This document shows, piece after piece, positions 32,701 through 40,200 of a stretch of DNA of 64,000 nucleotides. Source of the stretch: Longispora albida DSM 44784. Lineage in GTDB: Bacteria; Actinomycetota; Actinomycetes; Mycobacteriales; Micromonosporaceae. The notes under the pieces were generated by a model. The model saw nothing but the letters and a program-made list of their open reading frames with translations. It had not been told where the DNA came from and searched no databases. Positions within the stretch are counted from its first letter, which is position 1. Every line of letters begins with the position of its first letter. The stretch spans positions 186,599-250,598 of the forward strand of contig NZ_KB903835.1 in NCBI RefSeq assembly GCF_000379825.1, in the 5' to 3' direction. A program made the position numbers and the translations under genes.

Positions 32701-35633
32701 TGAAGCACAACAAGGCCGGCGAACTCGAACTCCTCACCGACCCAACCGGCCGGCGCACCGAAACCGCCTACTCCCGGGGCGGGCTGACGTCCGTCACCTC
32801 GATCTATGGAACAGCCAACCGCTGGTCGAACAAGAAAACGGTCACCACCGACTTCGCGGGCAACGAGCTGTCCTACGCCGAGCAGGGCTACGGCACCGGA
32901 GCGATCAACCGCACCCGGAGCAGCAAGTACGACCTGAACGGCCAGCCCATCCAGATCACCGGCTTCACCGGTGACATCAGCGCCTACGGATGGAACCCTG
33001 CCGGGCAGCTGGCCTCGATTACACAGAAAGCCGACGCGTCCACGCCGATCACCGTGGAGCTGGGCTACGACGCCGCCGGGCGCCGCAGCCGCATGCAAGA
33101 CGGCAACGGCAACGCCACCACCTACGGGTACAACACTCTCGGGCTGCATTCCTCCACAGTGGAGCCCGCAACACCCGCGCACCCCCAGCCCGCAGACCGG
33201 ACCTGGCTGACCGAGTACGACGCGGCCGGGCAGCCAGTGAAGGAAACCCTCCCCGGCGGGGTGATCCGCACCCGCACCTTCGACGCCCTCGGCCGCCTAA
33301 CCAGGGAAACCGGTACAGGCGCAGACGCAACTACAACAGACAAGGCTTTCGCCTACGACGCGGCGGGCAGGCCGACCTCGATTAGCAGCCCCGCCGGTGA
33401 CATCACCGTCACCTACAACGACCGCAGCCTCATCACCGCCCTCGCCGGAGGGCAGCAGGCCACGTTCGGCTACGACGCCGACGGCAACCTCACCACCCGC
33501 ACAGGACCGGCCGGAACGCAGACGACGACCTACGACCTCGCCGGGCGCATCACCACCGTCGCGAGCCCCCTGACTGGTACCGCCACCTACAGCTACAGTC
33601 CGGCGGGCGAGCTGGCCGCGATCGGCTACGGCGGCACGGCGAAAGCGTCGCAGTCGTTCACCTACGACGCGTTCAGCCGCCTCACCTCACAGAACGTGCT
33701 CCAGCCCGGCAGCACCACCGCCACGGCAAGCACGGCATACACCTACGACAACGCCGACCGCCTGCTCACCAAAACCACCACAGGTACCACCGGGGCCGGC
33801 GCCAGCAGCTACGCCTACGACGGCCTCGGCCGCCTGACGTCCTACACCAGCCCCGCAGCGCAGGTCACGGGGTACACGTGGGACAAGGCGTCCAACCGCA
33901 CCACCGCGGGCGCTCGCACATACACCTACGACGCCCGCAACCGCCTCCAGACCGCCACCGGCGGCACCGACCCCGCCGAGTCCTGGATATGGACAGCACG
34001 CGGAACCCTCGCCACCCACACCAAGGGCAGCGAAACCCGCCAGGAAACACACGACGCCTTCGAGCAGCTCCGCCAGGTAACAACAAGCAGCGCCACGACG
34101 AACTACACCTACGACGCGCTCGGCCGCATCAGCCAGCGCAACGGAACGCCCTTCACCTACGCCACCCTCGCCAACGACCCCATCATCACCCCGGGACCTG
34201 CAGGGGAAACAGTCACAGCAGACCGTGACCCCGAGGGACGGATCATCGCTCAGAAGACCGGTACCCAGCCAGGACGCGGCGTCTACACCGAAGGCGGCCA
34301 CAACGACACCACCGCAACCTTCGACCCTGCGACAGGAGCCCTGACCGGCTCTGCGGCCTTCGACCCGTACGGTCAGAACACGGGCAAGGCAGGCGACAGC
34401 CTCACAGCCGGATACCAAGGAGGCTGGACCGATCCCGCTACCGGGCAGGTCAACGCCCACGCCCGCTGGTACACGCCCGCCACAGGAGCCTTCACCTCCC
34501 GTGACACGTGGACCCTCGACCCCGACCCGGTAACCCGGGCCAACCGCTACACCTACGCCGACAGCAGCCCCCTCAACGCCACCGACCCAACCGGCCACTG
34601 CGGCTGCAGCGGATCGGGCGGACGGCGCGGAATGAGCCAGGGGACCAAAGACGAGTTCGCCAGGCTCGCCGAAGTCGCGTTCTGGGAGCGGGTCGCCCAG
34701 ATCGTCTGGGACCTCAACGCGGCAGAACGAGGCCAGCGGCGAGCCGACCACTGCTCCAGGAACTGGTGGCACGTCAACTGCGGCGGAGACGGACAGCGCC
34801 CAGGCCCGCAACCACAGCCGCAAGCCGAGCCAGTTCCCGGAGCCGGACCGGCACCAGTGCTGGTTCCCGGCGGTAGCAAGCCGGCATACACCCCGCCCGC
34901 AGCCGTTAGGCCAGCGCTCACCGAAATCATCAGTCCCACCCGCCTGGTCGCCCAGCAACTGCTCGCTCCTGGCGAGGTGCTGACGACGGGTGGCATCGCG
35001 CTCGCGAACGCCGCACCAGAGCAGGCAGGTGCAGAAACTGCACCGATCGCAGCAGGGCTGGCGGCTGCGGGAGCGCCTACACCACCGGGAGGGGAAGACA
35101 GCTGCCGTCGCAATTCGATGTTCCAAGACCTCCTTGGGCAAGGGCTTGAAAGTACCTTCGAGGGGGACTCGCCGGGTATCGCCGGGAGCGTGCCGACCCC
35201 TGCCGGTGACTGCCGATCAGCCAAAGAGAAGAGGAATTCTCCCGGCATTGCCACCGGCAAAGGCAGCAAAATCGGAAACACGTGGCTTCGAGGTACGGAG
35301 GGCAACGCCGGAAGGTTCCCGAGTCAGATCGCAGACCAGCTCCGTGGGCAGAGGTTCAGCACATTCGACGACTTCCGGAAGGCCTTCTGGGTAGCCGTTG
35401 GCAACGATGCGGGCCTCTCGTCAGGTTTCTCCCCGGGCAATATCGGGCGCATGAAGAACGGCCACGCGCCAATCGCTCATACCTCCCAGTGGAATGGGGG
35501 GAAATCCTACGTCCTCCATCATGTGCAGCCGATTCAGCGCGGGGGCGGCGTGTATGATATGGATAACCTGGTCATCGTGACGCCGCTCTACCATAGCCAG
35601 ATACTTGACGGCGCGTATCATTTTGGGAAGTGA
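26709..35633 (+). CDS. Secreted RHS/YD-repeat polymorphic toxin with colicin E9-like HNH DNase tip
   Basis: 2974 aa from ATG 26709 (GGGGAGGG 5-6 nt upstream; ATG 26694 less likely). Signal peptide (about 1-35). Beta-rich DNRLRE-like domain about 354-530, a Trp-rich Ig-like segment, a DUF6531-type entry domain (ITRTYNSQDQRTSGVFGSGW), a LamG domain about 978-1207, then about 1400 residues of YD repeats and the RHS core (FDPYGQ ... YADSSPLNATDPTGH) ending near 2630. After a Pro-rich linker, the last about 130 residues match colicin E9 DNase nearly motif by motif: GIATGKGSKIGNTWL, FSTFDDFRKAFW, IGRMKNGHAPI, then HHVQPIQRGGGVYDMDNL and TPLYHSQI (HNH). Cleaves DNA in competitors. Immunity gene follows 3 nt later. 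Base composition drops in GC from about 35.2 kb, marking an exchanged toxin tip. Confidence 0.93.
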   Translation: MRHSVRAWSARCVLTGLVASLLATLPVLAPVSADPGAAPGAGRAPVQKEGSAAGVPHRAAGRAPAVGKSSAEVAGAVGPEVTHASVLPQAAQPSGVTAPVAVRQEGPVVQGFSEGRSRELKADRTATSTVFANPDGSKTLRTYSSPQFTASPDGRSMVASDLTWRQDASGRWVPVAGADVSVAARGDDPALETIGLGGGLSVSLRLDGAAGVTGAPEGQVMRYAGIRPGADVLLTSASWGLKEELVLQSADAGAGWLFPFTVSAGLVAMVDPDTGGVRFIDGQGTVRGEIPAPYMTDSKIDPRSGAGAMSYDVRYTIVDHNGGKALRIDIDDAWLRDPDRQYPVIVDPSLRIGADTDDTFVSTTNNGNNATASDLTVGTWNGGREKTASYVSFANDMGGRLANKYVLGASLNLYNTWSWSCDARPVTVYRATEFWDGHKLRWPGAAYDSSSPLASKSFAHGYNPCGSADAWESFPIDAQRFTTWAHGTEVSHGFVLRASDTDSKGWKRFASTQTTIRGAAPYLDVTYADNGAQYSLPSPQFSPALTGTQAGGLVVRATNWGSSTWTPKPANGDSYHLFYRVLNADGSHRAWSSWFYPSWNIGPHQTGDIPITVQPLPPGSYKLQLQMEDASRNWFASPVAEIPIKVENGPPRITGYAPGQDGIVSTLRPALWVGYDDPDGYGTARQYWFRICNGTPAAPSGCQESGTINSASWTIPAGVLSWGKQSWWQAQVGDGIASGPVSDPVYLTPITAQPEITAHLAGAPDGADVPGINPQAGNYTATYTDVSVAVTGPPLAITRTYNSQDQRTSGVFGSGWSSPLDQRIVQENDGNALVTLASGREARYGRNHDGTFVPPQGSNSTLVKNTPAGGGAVTWSLREPGGVLRTFDAAGRLAGVTDASGRKQVLISGPDGISEIIDVASGRKLRLTWASGRIATVTDDAGSVWRYIYGGPQLAQVCSPLSAQSCVSFEYTPSSFYRSLVADSNPYAYYPLSETSGTTAANIAARSAGKNDALYANVSLGQPGALQSSADKAAGFDAARGSSVALPVGMLQATGAVSLEAWFKTEPGKGGVIFAEQDQPVPATPAQHTPMYVGTDGILRAEWWTGSTTSLMKSAGRVDDGYWHHMVLSAGVDRQVLYVDGVQAAAKNGVFTHMAMTHAAIGNGAAFDWPGAPATGNFPFTGSIDDAAVYRYELSAQQVAAHYAARVTGTRLMKVTEPGPSTAAQLTYEPVTGRVSTFKDRDGAQWTLGMPATGDKTRTVTLGAQGRSQITYTYDTEHNGRMTQRADGLGTRRWEYNAAGFASRMTDPAGQITDYATDARGNVLAVSTYRDQTAATPVAQTSYRGYYLNTTDPLDPRNDQVIWQADARSSSAGDTRYRVAFDLNAAGQVTQTSEPPSPPYPVPVGEETVYSTGTEAAEGGGTVPAGLPLQHEPRDRYDPVIYKYNSKGDLVSSTDQVQLTTSYTYDMLGRATAKTLSSGGTVYGTTTTSYNALGQPVTVTEPGVTNTVTGVVHTPVTTFTYDAMGRVATQVVSDSTGGDTARTTSYTYNPAGRAAEVKNPDGTLHKQVWNTFGDVVKTTDPSGLVREYHYDDNHQLTETMATGAGVDPQNPAATRLILESRAYYDNGLLASVTTAGGRSTRSTYYTDGLLKTAERGFWDGTDFTAHATTQAEYDNAGNLTARTDPGGIRRTFAYDPHGVLIKETLDPDGLNRSTAYGLGIFGTPVSVDYYAGTQGYGGSRWVRDWAGRIQEVTTTERRDGSVSTMTDAVTKYARNPLGHITSITDPNGKVTDLTSDINGLPVSETGPARDVWTAGVLSQSARPVTVLGYNTFGELTHHKDPEGNITRADLDQAGRVTTITRPSYTPPGGQAVTPVERVAYTPGGQVASHTDPLGRTTAYVYDPHGRPTKLTGPDPDGAGSLTSPVWSAAYNRSGEQTQITDPAGALQQMAFDPLGRLQSTTVAERSGGQTSYYTTTREYDTAGYLSAITYPRGGKTGLKHNKAGELELLTDPTGRRTETAYSRGGLTSVTSIYGTANRWSNKKTVTTDFAGNELSYAEQGYGTGAINRTRSSKYDLNGQPIQITGFTGDISAYGWNPAGQLASITQKADASTPITVELGYDAAGRRSRMQDGNGNATTYGYNTLGLHSSTVEPATPAHPQPADRTWLTEYDAAGQPVKETLPGGVIRTRTFDALGRLTRETGTGADATTTDKAFAYDAAGRPTSISSPAGDITVTYNDRSLITALAGGQQATFGYDADGNLTTRTGPAGTQTTTYDLAGRITTVASPLTGTATYSYSPAGELAAIGYGGTAKASQSFTYDAFSRLTSQNVLQPGSTTATASTAYTYDNADRLLTKTTTGTTGAGASSYAYDGLGRLTSYTSPAAQVTGYTWDKASNRTTAGARTYTYDARNRLQTATGGTDPAESWIWTARGTLATHTKGSETRQETHDAFEQLRQVTTSSATTNYTYDALGRISQRNGTPFTYATLANDPIITPGPAGETVTADRDPEGRIIAQKTGTQPGRGVYTEGGHNDTTATFDPATGALTGSAAFDPYGQNTGKAGDSLTAGYQGGWTDPATGQVNAHARWYTPATGAFTSRDTWTLDPDPVTRANRYTYADSSPLNATDPTGHCGCSGSGGRRGMSQGTKDEFARLAEVAFWERVAQIVWDLNAAERGQRRADHCSRNWWHVNCGGDGQRPGPQPQPQAEPVPGAGPAPVLVPGGSKPAYTPPAAVRPALTEIISPTRLVAQQLLAPGEVLTTGGIALANAAPEQAGAETAPIAAGLAAAGAPTPPGGEDSCRRNSMFQDLLGQGLESTFEGDSPGIAGSVPTPAGDCRSAKEKRNSPGIATGKGSKIGNTWLRGTEGNAGRFPSQIADQLRGQRFSTFDDFRKAFWVAVGNDAGLSSGFSPGNIGRMKNGHAPIAHTSQWNGGKSYVLHHVQPIQRGGGVYDMDNLVIVTPLYHSQILDGAYHFGK

Positions 35634-35636
35634 ACG

Positions 35637-35855
35637 ATGCAGATCGACGAAACGACTCGCGAGCGAGCTCGCGTGCTTATCGGAATCATTCGCGATCCCA
35701 CGCTACCCGAGGAATTGATCGACGAGCCGATGACAGAACTTGCGCGGATACTTTCCTGCCCGCATGTTTCGGATTACTTGTTCCACGAAAACCCCGAACT
35801 CTCCGTTGAAGAAGTAATCGATAAGGCTCTCGCGTACCGGCCCATTGCCCTGTAG
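35637..35855 (+). CDS. Im9-like colicin DNase immunity protein
   Basis: 72 aa, starting 3 nt after the toxin stop. Layout of the four-helix Im/pyocin immunity family: ARVLIGIIRDP (helix I), LIDEPMTELARIL (helix II), CPHVSDYLFHENPELS, which matches the specificity loop HPxxSDLIYYP of Im9, and EEVIDKALAYRP, matching the final helix. Binds and inhibits the adjacent HNH DNase. Lower GC than neighbours, as expected for a recently moved toxin-immunity cassette. Confidence 0.8.
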   Translation: MQIDETTRERARVLIGIIRDPTLPEELIDEPMTELARILSCPHVSDYLFHENPELSVEEVIDKALAYRPIAL

Positions 35856-35862
35856 GTAATCG

Positions 35863-35924
35863 GTGCTTGCCGCAGCCGCAGCCGCAGCCGCAGCCACATT
35901 CGGCACATCGGCTGCGGCAAGCAC
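35863..35924. terminator. 16-bp hairpin with (GCAGCC)n insert
   Basis: GTGCTTGCCGCAGCCG (35863-35878) is exactly complementary to 35909-35924. The left side continues as GCAGCC repeats, so several slipped pairings are possible. Directly after the immunity gene; likely terminator. Confidence 0.65.
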
Positions 35925-35950
35925 CTGACCTCACTTAGGTAGTCACGATG

Positions 35951-36207
35951 GTATCGATGCTGACGGCAGAGTTCCTGCTTCCGTCGGCGTGCCAACTCCG
36001 GCCAGCAGTGGAAGAAAGGCCGGTGAACTTGCATCACCGGGCTGACCGCTGAGATCATTCAATCAGTGCGCCAAGATCACTATCGAGTCCTTCACTGGGA
36101 GCCCCGGGCAGTCCCAGTCCCCGAGCGGAATCGACAGGCCGTTGTTTAATGAATGGAAGAAACACTACTGGAAAGATCGCGCCGCTGGCTTCTTGCGGGG
36201 GCCGTGA
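35951..36207 (+). pseudogene. Decayed second RHS C-terminal toxin fragment
   Basis: One frame reads linker-like GIDADGRVPASVG...ASPG, a stop, then ITIESFTGSPGQS and DRPLFNEWKKHYWKDRAAG, ending LRGP at TGA 36205-36207. Seven nt later an SMI1/KNR4 immunity gene begins. No start or RHS core precedes it. This is the arrangement of an orphan toxin tip displaced by the current one. Toxin class not identifiable. Confidence 0.45.
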
Positions 36208-36213
36208 TCTCTG

Positions 36214-36687
36214 ATGACCGCTCTGGAAAACGCGCAGCGATTCATTGACACAGTCCGGGCAGACGAAGGCGCCAAATTTGCGGGTCCGTGTGCTGTCGAA
36301 GTTATCAGCGAGGCTGAGGCTCGCCTTGGCCTCCGGTTCCCGCCTTCATACAGGCTCTCCCTGGAAGAGCTGGGAACCTGCGATATCAACGGAGAAGAGA
36401 TCCTTGGACTCTTCGAGCAACCAAGCACCCCCGGCACCATCTGGGGCGCACTCAAGGAAACTCTCGACGCGCGCGGTGATACTGCCCTGCCAGATTCGTG
36501 CATAGTTTTCTACTACGACGGCATGGGTGGTTCCTTCGTCCTCGACACAGCCAAGGCGGACTCGGAAGGCGAAGCGCCCGTCTACCTTTGGATCGGCGGA
36601 GCATCGCAGCCCGGCGATGACCTAGAAATGATCTCAGCCGACTTCGGGGCCTGCGCTCTAGGCCTGGCGACAGGCAGCCTTTACTGA
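36214..36687 (+). CDS. SMI1/KNR4-family immunity protein
   Basis: 157 aa. Typical SUKH pattern: ISEAEARLGLRFPPSYRLSL, GLFEQPSTPG, CIVFYYDGMGGSFVLD (the YDGxGGxFxLDT motif), then a Trp strand VYLWIGGA. SUKH proteins neutralise many unrelated nuclease toxins of polymorphic toxin systems. It follows a broken toxin fragment, so is an orphan immunity gene kept for protection against siblings. Confidence 0.85.
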   Translation: MTALENAQRFIDTVRADEGAKFAGPCAVEVISEAEARLGLRFPPSYRLSLEELGTCDINGEEILGLFEQPSTPGTIWGALKETLDARGDTALPDSCIVFYYDGMGGSFVLDTAKADSEGEAPVYLWIGGASQPGDDLEMISADFGACALGLATGSLY

Positions 36688-36701
36688 AGCCGATAGCTAA
36701 G

Positions 36702-36736
36702 CGGGCCGTGTACCTCATTGTGAGGCGCACGGCCCG
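36702..36736. terminator. Hairpin after the SMI1 gene
   Basis: CGGGCCGTG ... CACGGCCCG with an inner CTCA/TGAG pairing, followed by TTAGTT. Serves the immunity gene and possibly the convergent small gene. Confidence 0.7.
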
Positions 36737-36759
36737 TTAGTTGCATGAGTGCCCGTCGC

Positions 36760-36930
36760 TTAACGGTCGCTCTGTCCCCGGGGCTGCAGGCTCCGGAGGA
36801 CCTTGAGTGCATATTGCCGGTCACGTTCGTCCGATCGTAGGGACCATATCGTCACCACGAATTGAAGGACGCACTTCAGTGCTATTCCGGCGCCAATTGC
36901 TGCGCCTCCGAAAGCCAATTCGCTGATCAT
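36760..36930 (-). CDS. 56-aa small membrane protein
   Basis: ATG 36930 with a strong AAAGGAG site 7 nt upstream (a second GGAG abuts the start). Begins MISELAFGGAAIGAGIALKC and continues as one hydrophobic helix (to about residue 30, VVTIW), then a charged tail (RSDERDRQYALKVLRSL). Single-span membrane peptide; function unknown. Sits between the toxin locus and the methylase-HEPN gene; divergent from the latter. Confidence 0.55.
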   Translation of the reverse strand: MISELAFGGAAIGAGIALKCVLQFVVTIWSLRSDERDRQYALKVLRSLQPRGQSDR

Positions 36931-37264
36931 CTCCAGTCTCCTTTCGCGATATGGGGCGCCGCCTCAGCACGCTTGGAGATCTCTGGTTTGTGATCAGCTT
37001 TGGATGTCAGGTGACTATTGTCCGGACTCCCAAGCTGCCTGGTCAATGCGATTTTAAGGACAGTGGCTTACCGGAAAGATTGCGAAGATTTGACGATAAG
37101 AACCTTGAGCAGGCTTATCTGGCAGCTTGGTGGCTAAGGATGTTTTAGTATTATTTCGATGCAATGAATGCCTTACTGAGGAAAGTGTGGCTTGTGCGTC
37201 TTGTCGAAATTTGAAGTGCGTGAGAAAATAGTGCTTCTTGACTTCTGGTCGACAGGGGGATGGC
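36931..37264. other. AT-rich upstream region of the methylase-HEPN gene
   Basis: 334 nt, clearly lower GC than the rest of the window. A 65-codon plus-strand frame (36951-37148) lacks a ribosome site and looks non-coding. Probably holds divergent promoters. Confidence 0.45.
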
Positions 37265-40200
37265 GTGGAGGGTCGACCTGATCAGCTTGCAGGTCTTCTG
37301 TGGTCGGTCGGCGACCTGCTGCGCGGCGACTACAAGAGGTCCGAGTACGGGCAAGTGATCTTGTCATTTACGACATTGCGCCGTATGGAATGTCTCCTCG
37401 AGCCGACGAGGCATGCGGTCCTTGAGAGGTTGGCCCAGCTCCATGAGGAGCAATCGGGCAAAGATTCGATCCTTCGCCAGGCTGCTGGTCAGGCCTTCTA
37501 CAACACCAGCACACTCAGCCTGCAAGCCATCGCAGCTGATCCGCAGGGTGCAGCTCGTTCCACGCTCGCTTACCTGGATGCGTTCTCTGCCAATGCCCAG
37601 GAGATTCTTGAGCAGTTTGACCTGCGCCGTGAGATCGAGCGCCTTGACCGGGCGAACCTGCTTCATCCAGTGGTGGCGAAGTTCGCGTACCTTGACCTAC
37701 GGCCGGAGGCGGTCTCCCGGCACGACATGGGAGCCGCCTTCGAGGAACTCCTTGATTTCGTTGTTCAGTCGAATGAGTCCGCGGCTGAATATTTCACACC
37801 CCGCGAGGTGGTCAGACTCGTAGTGGACGTGGCGGTTGCGGGCGACCCTGACGCCACAGCCCCGCCGGGCGCGGTGGTCGACATCCTCGATCCTGCATGT
37901 GGCACGGGCGGGATGCTGAGCGTAGCCGACGCGTATTTTGCGGACGTCGACCCGTCGGCAATTCCGCGGTTGTACGGCCAGGACATCAATCTGGAGTCTT
38001 GTGCGATCAGCCGGGCAGATCTGCTGATCAGAGGCCGGGCCTCTGAGAATGTTCGGCTTTGCAACACCTTGACTGAAGACGCCTTTGCGGGGATGAAGTT
38101 CGACTATATCCTGAGCTGCCCGCCCTTTAGTAACAGCTGGCAAAAGGCTGCACACGCCGTCATTGAGGAGTACGAACGCGGTAGCTCCGGCAGGTTCCAT
38201 GCCGGGCTGCCAAGGAAAAGCGATAGTTCGCTGCTGTTCTTTCAGCACATGCTCTCGAAGATGAAGCCACCGGAGGAAGGGGGCGGCAGGGTCGGGGCTC
38301 TGGTCAATGGCTCGCCGTTGTTTTTCGGGGGCGCAGGTTCTGGCGAATCCGCCATCCGCCAGTGGATCGTTAGCAATGACTGGCTAGAGACGATTATCGC
38401 GTTGCCTGGAGGGCTTCTCTACCGGACGAGCATCCCAACCTATCTCGTGATCATGTCGAACAGGAAGCCTCCGGAACGACAGGGCAAGGTGACCTTCCTG
38501 GATGCTCGCGGCTATGGGCAGAGGGAACTCAGGTCCCACACGGCGAAACATACCTATCTTACTTCGGGAGAGATCGCTGAGATCGTCCATCTCTACAAGA
38601 ATGCCTTGACTATTGTCGGCAACGACGACCACCCGCTGAGCAAGAAGGTGGAAGTAGTCGATAACCAGCAGCTCCAGTACAGGCGGATTACCGTCGAACG
38701 CCCATTGAGGCTGCGCTTCGAGATGACGGAAGAGGCGCTGGGCCGGATTTCCTCTATTGGGATGCTGGCCTCGCAGGGAAACGGTGGACCTATTGTCGAG
38801 GCTCTCAAAACCCTGGCTGGACGGGGCTGGGCGAGTAGGGCTGATGCGTGGGACGCGATGAAGAGCGCCGTGAAGAAGGCTGGCTTGTCGCTCCCGACGA
38901 CTGCTTCCTTTGACCAGGCCCTCCGCAGTGCCATAGGTGTTCGAGACCCGGAGGGCGAGTGGCAGACGCAAGACGGAAAGCCTGTCCCCGATCCTGAACT
39001 CCGCTTGACCGTCGATCTGCCGATCACGCAAGACGTTGCTGCATACATCCGGGACGAGATCACCGCAGCTCATCCAGACGCATGGGTAGACGAGGCCAGA
39101 ATTGCTGTTGGATGCGCCGTGCCACGCAATCTGTTCTTCGCGGATTGGAACGGAATCGGTGAGCCGCTCCGGAATTTTGCACGCCTCGTGCCTGCCCGGG
39201 CGCTCGGGGGGAAGGAAAGGTCCGCACTTCCCATCTTGCGGGGTCAGGATCTGCGTGGCGTGGATTCTGCTGCTGAGCTGGACGATGCCGTGTCAGTGTC
39301 GGTGCCTCTCGCACAGTGCGGCGGAGGCGATCTTGTCGGGCGACCGGGTAGCTGGCGACTGCTTCCTCCGAATTTCGGGGCAGCGCTTACCCCACTGACT
39401 GTGCTGCGGGTTAATCCGGGTAGCGGGAGAGTGCTGTGTGAGTGGCTCAACTCGAACAAAGCAGGAAAGTCCAACTGGTCCATCGTTGACCTGCTAGGGC
39501 AGCCCGTTCCTGCGGAGATCATGCAGGACAGTGGTTTGGACCTCATGCTCGCCGACGTACATCTAGGCCGTAGACGCCTGGATGAAGCGACGTCTGGGAT
39601 GCTGCCGAACGTCTTCGACGGGCCCACTGATCCAAGCAGCCTCCGTCGTCAAGCCCGCAGAGTGTCGGCGGAGGCCCAGCTCATCGGAGAAGTCGTTCGC
39701 CCGCTTGAGGACCCGTTCCTCCGAGCGGAATGGAGCTATCCATTCCACATCGCGGCGCTGTCCCGCCAGTATCGGATCGCGGTGCACCCGGCCGAACGCA
39801 AGGACAGCCTCCTGAAGCTGGCAGAAGGCATTGCTAGAGTGATGGGTATCACTGCCTTGGCGCTGCTGGTCGAGCATAACCCCTCGGGCTTCAGCAACGG
39901 GATGCGCAAGCTCTTCAGTGCGGGGGCTTCGTTCGGTACCTGGCTCGGGCTGATCGAAGAGGCCGGAGAGAAGGTCGGCGACTCAGGGCTCGCAGAGCTC
40001 GCTCTAGCTGGTGATCCTGACGGACTGCTGCCGATCCTGAAGGAGCTGGTTGATTTCCGGAACGGATTCGCCCACGGACACGCCAGCACCCCAAGTCATG
40101 AGATTGATGCAGAGGTCGACGAACTGGAGCCACGCGTTGCCGCAGTGCTTGAGGCTACCCACTGGATGATCCGTGTTCAGTGGGAATTCCTGGAGAGGTG

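Noticed and set aside
31566-33182. 538-codon minus-strand frame within the RHS gene
   Set aside because: Opposite of YD repeats, periodic composition; no ribosome site or domain.
36951-37148. 65-codon plus frame upstream of the methylase-HEPN gene
   Set aside because: No ribosome site, AT-rich promoter-like region, no coding signature.
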